A stretch of DNA of 64,000 bases, taken from contig NZ_FORD01000002.1 of NCBI RefSeq assembly GCF_900113925.1, positions 1 to 64,000 of the forward strand. Reading direction: 5' to 3'. Source of the stretch: Nitrosomonas sp. Nm34 (GTDB lineage Bacteria; Pseudomonadota; Gammaproteobacteria; Burkholderiales; Nitrosomonadaceae). Made by a program: the position numbers and the translations under genes. Positions 46,282 to 56,395 of the stretch are shown here, in pieces (the first letter of the stretch is position 1; each line of letters starts with the position of its first letter). Under the pieces are notes generated by a model. It did no database searches and was not told the origin of the DNA. It saw only the letters and a list, made by a program, of their open reading frames with translations.

Positions 46282-47556
46282 ATGAAAATCCATATCAAGA
46301 ATGGACGCTTGGTTGATCCGAAGAATGGTGTTGATACGATCGGCGATCTTTGCATTGCTGCAGGCAAAATTGCTTCAATAAACAGCATTCCTGCAGGTTT
46401 TCAAGCTTGTCGAGTGATTGATGCGACTGGATTGATTGTGTGTCCGGGTTTAGTCGACTTGTCGGCGCGTCTACGTAAGCCTGGGCTTGAGTACAAAGCT
46501 ACTTTGGAATCAGAATTGGAAGCGGCTGCAGCTGGAGGAGTTACCAGCCTGGCATGTCCACCCGATACTGATCCACCACTAGATGAACCGGGGCTGGTTG
46601 AAATGCTGAAACATCGAACTAAAAGTCTGGATCAGGTTCATGTTTATCCAGTGGGAGCGCTTACTCAAAAACTTAAAGGTGAGCGTTTAACGGAGATGGC
46701 TGAATTGCGAGATGCAGGTTGTATTGCCTTCAGTCATGCCGATGCTCCTCTGGTCAATCTGCATGTGTTGATGCAGGCCATGCAATATGCATCGACTTTC
46801 GGTTTTAGTGTCTGGCTGCGTCCGCAGGAAGCCAGTCTGGCAAACAATGGTGTGGCACATGATGGTGAAATCGCTACACGCCTCGGTTTGCCTCCCATTC
46901 CGGTTTGTGCAGAAACGATTGCTTTGTCGAATATCATTTATCTGGCACGTGAAGCTGCTGTGAAAGTCCATCTCTGCCGAATTTCCAGTGCAGAAGGGGT
47001 GTCCCTGGTGCGGACTGCCAAGCAGCAAGGATTGCCTGTTACTTGTGATGTCTCAATCAATCATGTTCATCTTTCGGAAATGGATATTGACTTCTTTAAC
47101 ACTAATTGCCATCTTGTTCCCCCCTTGCGAAGCTTGCATGATCGACACGCGCTCTCTAGAGGGCTAATTGATGGTACTATTGATGCTATTTGCTCGGATC
47201 ATGCACCGGTGGATGAAGATGCCAAGTTATTACCATTTGGGCAAGCTGAAGTTGGCGCAATGGGTCTGGAATTGTTACTGTCGCTGACATTCAAGTGGGC
47301 AACAAGTATGAATATCCCGCTGATTGAAGCATTAAATACGGTTACATTGGCACCTGCCAGAATATTGGGTATTGATGCGGGACATTTGACGCTTGATGCA
47401 CCAGCAGATATATGTATTTTCGATCCGGAAGAATATTGGCATGTATCAGCTGCCACGATTAAAAGTCAGGGTAAGAACACTCCATTCTTGGGTAGAGAAT
47501 TGCCTGGACGGGTAAAGTTTACGCTAACCGATGGCAATATTGTGTATGAAAGTTAA
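46282..47556 (+). CDS. pyrC': Dihydroorotase-like protein lacking metal ligands (PyrC'/PyrX type)
   Basis: The 424-residue protein folds like class I dihydroorotase, with GLIVCPGLVDLSARLRKPGLEYKAT, VTSLACPPDTDP, VKVHLCRISSAEGV and ICSDHAPVDEDAK. However, the HxH that binds zinc in active enzymes (DxHxHxRxPG) is replaced by DLSARLRKPG, and the carbamate or His contexts downstream (SINHVHLSE, NTNCHLVPPLR) are altered. As in Pseudomonas it should form a non-catalytic scaffold for PyrB. A true dihydroorotase must be elsewhere. It is 60 bases after pyrB. Confidence 0.88.
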   Translation: MKIHIKNGRLVDPKNGVDTIGDLCIAAGKIASINSIPAGFQACRVIDATGLIVCPGLVDLSARLRKPGLEYKATLESELEAAAAGGVTSLACPPDTDPPLDEPGLVEMLKHRTKSLDQVHVYPVGALTQKLKGERLTEMAELRDAGCIAFSHADAPLVNLHVLMQAMQYASTFGFSVWLRPQEASLANNGVAHDGEIATRLGLPPIPVCAETIALSNIIYLAREAAVKVHLCRISSAEGVSLVRTAKQQGLPVTCDVSINHVHLSEMDIDFFNTNCHLVPPLRSLHDRHALSRGLIDGTIDAICSDHAPVDEDAKLLPFGQAEVGAMGLELLLSLTFKWATSMNIPLIEALNTVTLAPARILGIDAGHLTLDAPADICIFDPEEYWHVSAATIKSQGKNTPFLGRELPGRVKFTLTDGNIVYES

Positions 47557-47966
47557 TTTTCAGAGAATAGGGTGAAAATCAGCAAATGAAACACCAAGTG
47601 CAGCATCTGGCAGTCTCTTATGGAGAGCCTTAATAGGCGATTATTGTGGCACATGTTTCGTTGCACAGTCCCCGCTTTTTTGCCTATCTATTTAAATTGG
47701 GGTTGTGCAGAAACGATGTTTTGCTAAAACTTATACTATGTTCGGTTTAGCGAAATACACAGGCTCGTTTACTCGTTTCTGTGCTTGATAGTGTCTTGTA
47801 TCTATTCGCCTCGCTCGCTTATTCGGGTCTTCTTAGGAGGTAGGATAATCGGGAGTAACTACAATGCTTTCTACCTTATCTCTTAGTGTTTTTTAACCAA
47901 ACAGAAGATGTCATGAAACATATTTTTATGTACATCCAAAAATAATAATTTTAGACAACTATTATC
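47557..47966. other. Gap between pyrC' and prlC
   Basis: No gene is supported. AT-rich sequence in the last 100 bases is likely the prlC promoter. I saw no clear terminator of the pyr operon. Confidence 0.35.
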
Positions 47967-50069
47967 ATGAATTCTTTACTTGATTTTTCTGGATTACCTC
48001 GTTTTGCAGACATTAAAGTGGCGCATATTACCCCTGCAGTGGAAGAATTGCTGCATGATTGCCGAGAAGTCGTCGCCAAAGCGCGTGCTACGACTACTTT
48101 ACCTACTTGGCAAGATTTTGTGCAACCCGTGGTTGATGCAAATGAACGGTTGTCACGTGCATGGGGGCAAGTTTCGCACTTGAACGCTGTGATGAATAGT
48201 ACAGAATTACGTGAAGTATATAATGCTAATTTGCCGCGTATTACTCAATATTATGCTGAGTTATCGCAAGATCAGGCATTGTTTGAGAAATTTAAGCAGT
48301 TACGGAGCAGTGAGGAGTTTGATAGTCTCAGCCACGCCCGTAAAAAGATCGTTGAGAATGAATTACGTGATTTTCGACTCGGTGGGGCTGAGTTGCCTCG
48401 GGAGAAGAAAGTACGCTTTATGCAAATTCAGGAAGAATTATCAGCACTTTCTGCAAAATTTAGTGATAACTTGCTCGATGCGACCAATGACTTTTTTCTA
48501 TTCATAGAAAATGAAAGTGAGCTCTCTGGTCTTCCTGATGATGTGCTGCATGCTGCCAGAGAGGCTGCGGAGAAAGATTCGAGTATTGCCAAACCTGGCT
48601 GGAAATTCACTTTGCACGCTCCTTCCTATTTAGCTGTTATGCAATATGCGGATAACCGGGTGCTGCGTGAAAAGATGTACCGTGCCTATGCGACCCGAGC
48701 GAGTGAGATTGACAGTCTTGCGCATGGAGCATCCAATTGGGACAATATGCCGCTGATCAATAAGATTCTTCAACTTCGGCAGGAAAAAGCCAAAATGCTG
48801 GGGTTTGAGTGCTACGCAGAAGTTTCTCTGGTCTCTAAAATGGCTGAATCGCCCAGGCAAGTACTGGATTTCCTAATTGAACTGGCAGCTAAAGCTCGAC
48901 CCTATGCTGAACGTGATCTGGCTGAGTTGAAGCAATTTGCTGCAGATAAACTGGGGCTGGAAAAACTCGAATCATGGGATCTGGCTTATGCCAGTGAAAA
49001 ATTACGTATGGAGCGCTATGCCTTTTCTGATCAGGAAGTCAAACAATATTTTCCTGAAAATAAGGTATTACCCGGTATGTTTAAATTAGTGGAGGCGCTT
49101 TACGGTATCAGCATTACTCAGGTACCGCCTTCCTCCCATGTTCAATTGTGGCATCCCGATGTTAAATTTTTCAATATCCATGATGCCAAGGGAGAGCTGA
49201 TTGGCCAATTTTATATTGATCTTTATGCGCGCGCGAGTAAGCGAGGCGGTGCGTGGATGGATGATGCCATTACTCGGCGGCGTATGAAATTGCCAGGAGC
49301 CGGAAGATCAGCCATCCAGATCCCTGTGGCTTATCTGACCTGCAATTTCTCCCCTCCAGTGACAGTCAATGGGCAAGTCCGTCCTGCTTTATTTACGCAT
49401 GATGAGGTCATCGTGTTATTCCATGAGTTTGGCCATGGTCTGCATCATTTATTGACCCAGGTTGAGGATCTCAGTGTCTCTGGAATTAATGGCGTGGAAT
49501 GGGACGCGGTTGAGCTACCGAGTCAATTTATGGAAAATTTCTGCTGGGAATGGGAGGTGCTAACCCATATGACAGCTCATATCGACAGTGGCGAGCCTCT
49601 GCCAAGAGCGCTATTCGACAAGATGCTGGCGGCCAAGAACTTCCAGAGTGGTATGCAGACACTGCGGCAAATTGAATTTGCCTTGTTTGATATGCATCTG
49701 CATTACGATTTTGACTCCCAAGGGGATAAAACCGTGTTGCAATTACTTGATGACATCCGTAATCTGGTTGCCGTGGTGATTCCTCCTGCGTTTAATCGTT
49801 TCCCGAACAGTTTTTCACATATTTTTGCGGGCGGCTATGCAGCGGGCTACTATAGTTATAAGTGGGCAGAAGTTTTGTCGGCCGATGCTTACAGTTTGTT
49901 TGAAGAGAATGGTACGGGCCAGGTAGTTAACGCCAAGACTGGCGAGCGTTTCAGGAATGAAGTTTTGGCAGTAGGGGGGAGTCGTCCAGCGCTGGAATCC
50001 TTTATTGCTTTTCGGGGTCGGGAGCCCAGCATAGAGGCATTGTTACGGCATAACGGTATGGCGGCCTGA
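47967..50069 (+). CDS. prlC: Oligopeptidase A (M3 metallopeptidase)
   Basis: The 700-residue zinc protease has the M3 active-site motif FHEFGHGLHH (about 488-497) with a downstream Glu (INGVEWDAVELPSQFMENF), and the N-terminal helical lid with LLDATNDFFLF. The family, OpdA/PrlC, degrades cytosolic oligopeptides, including signal peptides. Length and motifs are complete. It stands alone. It is followed by a small startless frame (50068-50219). Confidence 0.95.
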   Translation: MNSLLDFSGLPRFADIKVAHITPAVEELLHDCREVVAKARATTTLPTWQDFVQPVVDANERLSRAWGQVSHLNAVMNSTELREVYNANLPRITQYYAELSQDQALFEKFKQLRSSEEFDSLSHARKKIVENELRDFRLGGAELPREKKVRFMQIQEELSALSAKFSDNLLDATNDFFLFIENESELSGLPDDVLHAAREAAEKDSSIAKPGWKFTLHAPSYLAVMQYADNRVLREKMYRAYATRASEIDSLAHGASNWDNMPLINKILQLRQEKAKMLGFECYAEVSLVSKMAESPRQVLDFLIELAAKARPYAERDLAELKQFAADKLGLEKLESWDLAYASEKLRMERYAFSDQEVKQYFPENKVLPGMFKLVEALYGISITQVPPSSHVQLWHPDVKFFNIHDAKGELIGQFYIDLYARASKRGGAWMDDAITRRRMKLPGAGRSAIQIPVAYLTCNFSPPVTVNGQVRPALFTHDEVIVLFHEFGHGLHHLLTQVEDLSVSGINGVEWDAVELPSQFMENFCWEWEVLTHMTAHIDSGEPLPRALFDKMLAAKNFQSGMQTLRQIEFALFDMHLHYDFDSQGDKTVLQLLDDIRNLVAVVIPPAFNRFPNSFSHIFAGGYAAGYYSYKWAEVLSADAYSLFEENGTGQVVNAKTGERFRNEVLAVGGSRPALESFIAFRGREPSIEALLRHNGMAA

Positions 50070-50219
50070 TTGAAGGGGTAACAGAAAGGATCAACTATCT
50101 GCTACTCCCCACCAGCACAAAGGTCACACTGTAGCCTTTGACGATAGCAAGGAATTTGCTGAACATAGAACAATCGCCTCAGCGCTGGAAGCAGCTATCT
50201 CCCTTACAAAGCGATGATA
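50068..50219 (+). other. Startless coding-like fragment after prlC
   Basis: An open frame of about 50 codons (KGHTVAFDDSKEFAEHRTIA, ending SLTKR) has protein-like composition but no usable start codon after the in-frame TGA. It may be a remnant of a gene that once followed prlC, or chance. I do not recognise it. Confidence 0.3.
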
Positions 50220-50229
50220 ATTTTTGGAC

Positions 50230-51384
50230 TCACGCTAGTATAGGCGGTAGCTGAGGAGTAATTGCGTTTTTTTCCTTTGAAGCCGCACCTAATAAAGCAA
50301 AGCCATGAAGACTGCCCGCCATGTCCTGAAATAGGGCTTTAACACCGTCCTCATTGGCATCAATCTGCCATTCACCTATTACAATTGGATCGGGTGGAGA
50401 AACCACGATAGGACAGGCCGGCGTTTTAACGAATACGGGCATTGGCGGATAGTGAGCAGGGGTGGGCGTACCGGTCACTGTTGCTGCCAGGGCACGAGCT
50501 GCATGGCTGATAGGCATTACGAATGGTAATACCTTACCTTCTACCTCAGCACAATCACCCAATGCAAAAATATTGGTATTCTCTGTTTGTAAATATCGAT
50601 TGGTTACTACACCATGATTGACATAAATGCCTGCTGTTTGAGCGAGTTGAGTCCGTGGGCGCAGACCTACTGCTGATAAAACAAGATCTGCTTCGATTAT
50701 CTGCCCTTCCTCGAAGATCAAACGATAGCGGCTTCCCATTCGTTCAATATACTGTACCTTGGATTTTAAATGAAATCTAATCCCTGCTGCTGCCAGTTTA
50801 TCCTGTAGATATTTACCTGCTTCCTCGGGAAGTAGTCTACCCAAAGGATGTGCGCTAATATCAATAACATGCACCTGATAACCTGCGATCGCTAGATCAT
50901 TAGCAAATTCACAGCCAATCAACCCAGCACCCAAAATAGCGATTTCTTTTTTATCTTTCAGCGCTTCACGGAAACGACGATAATCATCGAGATCATTTAC
51001 GGATAGCACTTCTTCCACTGCATCCCCTGACAAAGGTAAGCGGATTGGATCCGCTCCTACAGCCAGCACCAGGTGACTATAAGATAAACTTTCTCCATTC
51101 TCAAGGAGCACGCTACTACCGGATTGATCAATGGTTTTGACGCGAGTAAACGGCCGTATCGTTATTTTTAACTGACTGGACATGAGTGCCGCATCCGAAG
51201 TCAAGATCGATGCTGGTGTTTTGCCTGTCGCCAATGCATTGGATAACATCGGTTTGGAATAAAATCCCCCATGATCAGCGGATAACATAATTATCGGAAT
51301 TTCCGTATTCAGTTTGCGTAGCTCTCTAGCTACAGCATAACCTGCCAGACCACTGCCAACGATCACAACTGGTTGAGGACTCAT
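50230..51384 (-). CDS. NAD(P)H-rubredoxin reductase-type FAD oxidoreductase
   Basis: The 384-residue flavoprotein has two Rossmann folds: PVVIVGSGLAGYAVARELRK for FAD at the N-terminus, EIAILGAGLIGCEFANDLAIAGYQVHVID for NAD(P)H (about 146-175), and TNIFALGDCAEVEGKVLPFVMP closing the FAD site. It belongs with AlkT/RubB rubredoxin reductases. The upstream gene encodes rubredoxin and its stop overlaps this start in ATGA, which makes the pairing near certain. The pair probably feeds electrons to oxidative-stress or alkane-type acceptors; the final acceptor is not visible. Confidence 0.9.
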   Translation of the reverse strand: MSPQPVVIVGSGLAGYAVARELRKLNTEIPIIMLSADHGGFYSKPMLSNALATGKTPASILTSDAALMSSQLKITIRPFTRVKTIDQSGSSVLLENGESLSYSHLVLAVGADPIRLPLSGDAVEEVLSVNDLDDYRRFREALKDKKEIAILGAGLIGCEFANDLAIAGYQVHVIDISAHPLGRLLPEEAGKYLQDKLAAAGIRFHLKSKVQYIERMGSRYRLIFEEGQIIEADLVLSAVGLRPRTQLAQTAGIYVNHGVVTNRYLQTENTNIFALGDCAEVEGKVLPFVMPISHAARALAATVTGTPTPAHYPPMPVFVKTPACPIVVSPPDPIVIGEWQIDANEDGVKALFQDMAGSLHGFALLGAASKEKNAITPQLPPILA

Positions 51385-51548
51385 ATCATTTCTACCATTT
51401 CAAAATCAGCCTTAACCACGCCACATTCGGGGCAAGCCCAGCTTTCAGGAATATCTTCCCAGCAGGTTCCCGCTGGAATACCATGATCTGGATCGCCTAT
51501 CGACTCGTCATAAATAAAACCACACACTTTGCACTGAAATTTCCTCAT
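51381..51548 (-). CDS. Rubredoxin
   Basis: A 55-codon gene that reads MRKFQCKVCGFIYDESIGDP and later ESWACPECGVVKADFEMV: the two CxxCG iron-binding knuckles of rubredoxin, with the aromatic core (Phe, Tyr, Trp) intact. It carries one electron to or from a partner. It overlaps the reductase start in ATGA. The start is the ATG at 51548. Confidence 0.95.
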   Translation of the reverse strand: MRKFQCKVCGFIYDESIGDPDHGIPAGTCWEDIPESWACPECGVVKADFEMVEMI

Positions 51549-51761
51549 TATTTTTCAAGTTCCTCTTATTGGATGACCAGATATTCTTTTAATTGTACCT
51601 CAACCTTAACTGGAGCCTGTTTTTGATTTTGCTGCTTTCTTTCCATTTCTTTTTCATGCTTATAAAATATAATTTCAATTTAATCTACACAGGCAGGCAT
51701 TGAACCATTGCCTTGTAGGCTATTCAAATATTTATTAACAAACCCTGACAGGTCGTTATTT

Positions 51762-52646
51762 ATGAAACGTATTCTTTTATTCATTGCAACCAACCTAGCC
51801 ATTTTATTAGTGCTAAGTATTACGCTAAGGATATTGGGCGTTGATCGCATATTAGAAGCTCAAGGTGGTGGATTAAATTATAGTTCATTACTTACGTTTG
51901 CTGCCGTTATAGGCTTTGGAGGCTCGCTTATTTCGCTTGCCATGTCTAAATGGAGTGCAAAAAATATGACAGGTGCTGTTGTCATAGATATACCTTCCAA
52001 TGCTACAGAGCATTGGTTAGTTGAAACTGTACGTCGACAAGCAAAAGCCTCTGATATCGGCATGCCAGAAGTCGCTATCTATGATTCACCCGATGTCAAT
52101 GCTTTTGCTACTGGCATGAATCGAAATAATGCCCTGGTAGCAGTCAGCACAGGGCTACTGCAAAAAATGCAACAAGACGAAGTCGAAGCTGTCCTTGCAC
52201 ATGAGGTAAGCCACGTAGCCAATGGCGATATGGTGACGCTTACGCTAATACAGGGGGTAGTCAACACGTTTGTAATTTTTTTCGCCCGAATTATCGGTCA
52301 TGCAGTAGATCGCGTTGTCTTCAGAACTGAAGAGGAACACGGACCTGCTTATATGATCACAAGCATCATTGCAGAAATTTTGTTAGGTATCCTTGCGAGT
52401 ATTATTGTGATGTGGTTTAGCAGGCAGCGTGAATTTCGGGCAGATGCAGGCAGCGCAAGGTTAGTGGGACGCAATAAAATGATCGCTGCACTGGAACGTC
52501 TGAAACAACAGTATGAACCTTCCCATTTACCAGACAGAATGGAAGCACTTGGTATCTCAGGTCAAGGAAGTCGATTTGGCCATTTATTTATGTCACATCC
52601 TCCACTGGACGAACGGATTGCAGCATTACGTGAAGCGACAAGCTGA
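51762..52646 (+). CDS. htpX: Membrane metalloprotease HtpX
   Basis: The 294-residue M48 protease (ATG at 51762) starts [20 protein letters not shown] and has four membrane segments. The active site [10 protein letters not shown] (about 139) lies on the cytoplasmic side, with a distal Glu in [18 protein letters not shown]. It takes part in quality control of membrane proteins with FtsH. A longer frame from 51708 has no support. It is divergent from the rubredoxin pair. Confidence 0.95.
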   Translation: MKRILLFIATNLAILLVLSITLRILGVDRILEAQGGGLNYSSLLTFAAVIGFGGSLISLAMSKWSAKNMTGAVVIDIPSNATEHWLVETVRRQAKASDIGMPEVAIYDSPDVNAFATGMNRNNALVAVSTGLLQKMQQDEVEAVLAHEVSHVANGDMVTLTLIQGVVNTFVIFFARIIGHAVDRVVFRTEEEHGPAYMITSIIAEILLGILASIIVMWFSRQREFRADAGSARLVGRNKMIAALERLKQQYEPSHLPDRMEALGISGQGSRFGHLFMSHPPLDERIAALREATS

Positions 52647-52659
52647 GGTTGTAAGTGAA

Positions 52660-52699
52660 CGGAGAGGATAACCATTATTGGATCCTCCCGTTTTTCACT
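52660..52699 (+). terminator. Terminator after htpX
   Basis: A stem of AACGGAGAGGAT against ATCCTCCCGTTT, with one bulge, is followed by TTTTTC. It ends the htpX transcript. Confidence 0.7.
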
Positions 52700-52829
52700 C
52701 TAATAGTAATATAGAAGAAAAGTTACTCTAAAAGGGAGGGGCTTAGGATTAACGGCACTTTAACATAAATAACTTTCCGTTATTAACACCACTTCGTCTT
52801 TCTCAGTTGCGGGCTATTTGATCACTACG

Positions 52830-53651
52830 TTATTTTTTCTTTTCCTTATCCCCATCCGTAATCACATCCTCATCTTCAATTTCATCATCTATGCTTTCAT
52901 TATTTCTGTTAATTTCAAGTCCTTCTTCTTCAGGAGGGTTACCATCGTAAACCAGATTTCTCCGTCGTTGCAGATAGGCATCACGTACAAATTCATATTT
53001 ATCCAGTGCAGCTTCTTCAAGCGTTTTATCCGTATCTAGCATCTGGGCACGCGTATCAACAGACCATCCCACCGAAGCGGGTAAGCGAACAGTGAGAAAA
53101 TCAAAATCAGGATATACCGACCAAATAGGATGGAAAACCGAACTATCCACTGCAATTCCTACCGCATCGCGTATTGTGCTGGGACCTAAGAAGGGTATGA
53201 CAAGATAAGGCCCGGGCCCAACACCGTAACGACCGAGCGTCTGACCAAAATCCTCATTACGCTTGCTGAGATTAATATCACTGACTGCGCTGATGTCGCT
53301 TGCGATATCGATGATGCCAAACATACCAAATGTTGTATTAATAACAACTCGAGTTGCGCTAGCTGCTGCGACATCGAATTTCAATTGCAATAACGCATTG
53401 GCAGTAATTACCACATCACTGAAATTAGATAAAACATTGCCGATGACCATCTCAAGAGGATCTGGAGTAATTGCCCGATAGCCCTTTGCTACAGGCTCCA
53501 TTACATAATCATCAAACTTTTCATTAAATGCAAATACTGCCCGGTTCATCGACTCTAGCGGGTCTCGTTTATTATTCTCGACCGAAGCACAACCAATTAA
53601 TATATTCCCTAAAAATATTAAAACCAGCAATTTATAGCGATATAAGGTCAT
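52830..53651 (-). CDS. mlaA: MlaA (VacJ) outer-membrane lipoprotein
   Basis: The 273-residue lipoprotein has a lipobox (NILIGCASVE, Cys about 21) and the MlaA domain: DPLESMNRAVFAFNEKFDDYVMEPVAKGYRAITPD, NVLSNFSDVVITANALLQ, NEDFGQTLGRYGVGPGPYLVIPFLGPSTIRDAVG. It extracts misplaced phospholipids from the outer membrane for the MlaFEDB transporter, keeping lipid asymmetry. The last 40 residues are a highly charged Glu/Asp/Lys tail. No other mla genes are adjacent. Confidence 0.95.
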   Translation of the reverse strand: MTLYRYKLLVLIFLGNILIGCASVENNKRDPLESMNRAVFAFNEKFDDYVMEPVAKGYRAITPDPLEMVIGNVLSNFSDVVITANALLQLKFDVAAASATRVVINTTFGMFGIIDIASDISAVSDINLSKRNEDFGQTLGRYGVGPGPYLVIPFLGPSTIRDAVGIAVDSSVFHPIWSVYPDFDFLTVRLPASVGWSVDTRAQMLDTDKTLEEAALDKYEFVRDAYLQRRRNLVYDGNPPEEEGLEINRNNESIDDEIEDEDVITDGDKEKKK

Positions 53652-53851
53652 TTTTATTTGCCATTATTATATGCGAACGGGCATCTTGCCATATTTATGC
53701 GCTTGCTACAACTTCCTATCTTTTTCCCAGCCGTGGCTAGCCGATTATTGTATTGGCAATTGGATCATATACGGAATTAGGAATTGGAGGAACTAACAAA
53801 CGGCTCTCCTAAGTCTGGCTTTTGCAATACTTTGCTTGCTTTGGCCTATAA

Positions 53852-54463
53852 CTAATAAAAAGAGGGTACTGACACGCCCATCCATATAAGCGCAAGAATG
53901 ATAAGTGCTATTCCTATACCGATCGTGCCAACTGTCATACCTACAATGATAGTTAATCCATCTTTATTAAGTAAGCCTAGCGACATGATGAGAATTCCCC
54001 AGCTAGGGAGAACGTTGATTAAAGGAATAGGTAAGGCAATAGGAATAGTAAATATAAAGGCAAAAATACCAATAATTCGTTCCCAGGCGTGTACGCTGAT
54101 ATAAGTAATTCTTGCGTGCAGATAGCTTTCAATTTTACGTAACCATGGGGTGACTTTTTCAATTAATCTTTCCAGACTTCTTTTGCTAATTTCTTTTTTA
54201 TTGATCCATCCAGGCAACCAAGGAGATTTTACTCCCCACATCATTTGTACTGAGAAAATAAAAAGTGGTATAGAAAAGAAAGTGGTATAGCCAGGGGGAA
54301 CAGGAACAGGAAGGCAAATGGGTAAAACAGCAAGAGCAAGTAAGATACCAAACCCTCTCTCACGAAGAGAATTTTTGATGTCACCGACACTCATCTTCTC
54401 GCTTCTATTTTGTATTACTATTAATTGGAGCAATTCAGAAGTAGTGCGTTCTTTGTTCTCCAT
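53852..54463 (-). CDS. exoD: ExoD-family membrane protein
   Basis: The 203-residue protein has about four membrane segments. SVGDIKNSLRERGFGILLALAVLPICLPVPVPPGYTTFFSIPLFIFSVQMMWG and the downstream FTIPIALPIPLINVLPSWGILIMSLGLLNKDGL repeat the same Pro-rich helix, the pattern of ExoD (DUF ExoD, exopolysaccharide synthesis). In rhizobia it affects exopolysaccharide synthesis; its biochemistry is unknown. It stands alone next to IS remnants. Confidence 0.85.
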   Translation of the reverse strand: MENKERTTSELLQLIVIQNRSEKMSVGDIKNSLRERGFGILLALAVLPICLPVPVPPGYTTFFSIPLFIFSVQMMWGVKSPWLPGWINKKEISKRSLERLIEKVTPWLRKIESYLHARITYISVHAWERIIGIFAFIFTIPIALPIPLINVLPSWGILIMSLGLLNKDGLTIIVGMTVGTIGIGIALIILALIWMGVSVPSFY

Positions 54464-54826
54464 TAATATTTCCTTATGATGAAGCTGGGATAATTTTATA
54501 TAGATAAGGGCTATTCCAGAAGGAATTTTATTGTATAAGCGAATAATAGGTCAAAGAACAGTAATGCCATTTCCAGGCCTGAAATGAGGCGAAGGTGGGG
54601 GCGTAGACAATATAAGGGACCTCTAAACATTCATATTTGCGAGCATCCGCTTCGCGAATTGCCTGCTTACCCCCGTCTCGTCACAATACTTTGTTGTTCA
54701 CAAACAATGTTCGCTTGCCTATCAGTGATAGGTTATATCAACATTTTTGTTCTCGCCTTGTCTTGTTTAGAACTCTGAACTTTTAGAGGCACCCTAAATA
54801 ATACGATAGTGAGAAGCGGGTAAAGT
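54464..54826. other. Gap before the IS982 remnant
   Basis: No gene is supported. It contains the exoD leader and then low-information sequence up to the IS982 terminal repeat. Confidence 0.35.
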
Positions 54827-54949
54827 TAACATGAGTTCGACATAAGGATTACGCTACCACATACCTCAACACGTCATTCAGGTAATAGTGCTTAAACGTC
54901 CGATAACCGGATAGAGGAAACCCCACCATGATGGTCATGACTTCGCTTA

Positions 54950-55785
54950 GGTCCTGTTGACATTTTAGCGGAGCCAAATCAATGCTGAGACAAATCGTAT
55001 AAAGCCCATGTAATTTCTGGCCAATTTTTCATAACGTGAGGATATTCTTCTGTAATGTTTAATTTTGTTGAAGAAACACTCAATTAAGTCACGCTCTTTA
55101 TAGGTGAACCAATCACAATCTCTTGGGTTAATTCGATTACTGCGCGGCGCAATGACAGGCTCAATGGCTTTTTCAGTGAGCGTTTGAATAAAAGCATCAC
55201 TATCATAACCTTTATCACCCACCAGGGCAGCTACACCTTCCGTTGTCAGGGCCAACAAATTCTCGGCCTGCCCGATATCGCTGGCTTGACCACCAGTCAG
55301 GATAAAATCCAGCGGGTTGCCTGGCGCATCTGTAATAGCGTGAATTTTAGTGGTAAAACTGCCTTTCGAGCGTCCCAGAGCTTCTGTCTTTGCCGAACTA
55401 CCTGCTGCGCCAGCAGCACAAGCATGCGCGCGAGTGATCGTACTATCAATCAGAATTTGTTGCATGTCCGGCTATTGACTGCAACCTGCGTGCAGAAACT
55501 TCCAGACTTCATATTTGCACCAACGCGAAAAACGTTTAAAAACAGAGTTCCATTTGTCTAATGACTGCGGTAATAAACGCCATTGGGCGCGACTACGTAA
55601 AATCCATAGTACTGCATTCAGAAAACGACGGCATCTTCCGATGTTTCCCACATAAACTCACCCTTGAAACAGCAATAGTTGGTATAAAATTTCCCATTGT
55701 TCATCAGTCAGTTCCGTTCTGCTACTCATTCCCACACAAAATGGATCAGGATTCTCACTGATTATTACGAAATGTCAACAGAACC
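54950..55785 (-). mobile_element. IS5-family (IS427-group-like) element, 836 bp, nested
   Basis: Terminal repeats GGTCCTGTTGACATTT and, inverted at the right end, GGTTCTGTTGACATTT bound an 836-bp element. It is flanked by TA on both sides (54948-54949 and 55786-55787), a TA target duplication. Removing the element and one TA restores the IS982 reading GKLCLSEVMTIMVGF without a gap, which proves the nesting. Confidence 0.92.
54965..55729 (-). pseudogene. IS5-family transposase, broken by a frameshift and an amber stop
   Basis: The start at 55729 reads MSSRTELTDEQWEILYQLL and reaches a stop (TGA, 55658-55660) after LLFQG. The +1 frame then continues [20 protein letters not shown] and [17 protein letters not shown] to an in-frame TAG at 55472-55474, after which the same frame goes on through DSTITRAHACAAGAAGSS, FILTGGQASDIGQAE, VGDKGYDSDAF and CFFNKIKHYRRI with the DDE residues. 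Programmed frameshifting occurs in this group, but the amber stop in the second frame makes it inactive. Confidence 0.88.
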
Positions 55786-56008
55786 TAGACACAGCTTCCC
55801 TTGTCGATGACGCCGTTTTAGCGCTGATTCCGACAAGGGCTGCTCCACCGCGGCTCAAACTCTTTACAAAATTCGTCACTCGCACAAAAAACCGTTGTAG
55901 TATCCATGGGAATCTGACTGCTCTCGTGATGAAACTCTTTTCCAAAACCACTTCATCATAAAGAATTCAGGTTCCTTTTACAGCTTTTCTTATGCCGAGC
56001 TCACGTTA

Positions 56009-56395
56009 AAGTTATGTTTAATTTAGCAGCTTTAAGCCTTGATTCTCCAGTTAATTGTTATATATGAATATTCTAGAGTTTACGTAAAATTGACTCGCAA
56101 TTTTCAGGGGTTTACGCTCTGGTTGGATTGTACGATTCTACAAGCACATGACTCCGTTGCTACTCCTTGAAATGGAACAATCATTTCGCCTCTTTGCGCC
56201 TTGCGCCACACCCGTAAAACTCCACAACCGTAAAACTCCACAACCGTCATCCAACTGAGCAATCCAAGTGGAAATAGAGAGGCTCGCAATGATAATTAAA
56301 AAAACAGAATTGTATGGAACAGGATAGGATAATGATATTGTTGAGCCTCTTGTCAGCGCTTTGACCGATAAACAAGATGCACAAATTGTCTTGTT
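56009..56395. other. Gap between the IS remnants and the RlpA-like gene
   Basis: Apart from the 16-bp tandem repeat no gene or RNA is apparent. Open frames on the minus strand across the repeat have no ribosome-binding site and no family resemblance. Confidence 0.35.
56213..56244. repeat. Two tandem 16-bp repeats
   Basis: CGTAAAACTCCACAAC occurs twice without a spacer, followed by a partial third (CGT). No function is apparent. Confidence 0.8.

Larger units (their letters stand above)
54827..56008 (-). mobile_element. IS982-family remnant split by an IS5-family element
   Basis: Outer ends show the IS982 repeats AACATGAGTTCGACATAAG (54828) and TTATGCCGAGCTCACGTTA (to about 56007). Outside the inner insertion only about 345 bp remain. 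Reading leftwards from the ATG at 55907, the frame gives the transposase N-terminus, then the segment that continues across the inserted element as LSEVMTIMVGFPLSGYRTF, ending at NDVLRYVV just before the left repeat. The DDE core is therefore deleted. Confidence 0.88.

Noticed and set aside
56104-56289. 61-codon minus-strand ORF
   Set aside because: It overlaps the 16-bp tandem repeat, which supplies its repeated residues, and has no ribosome-binding site.
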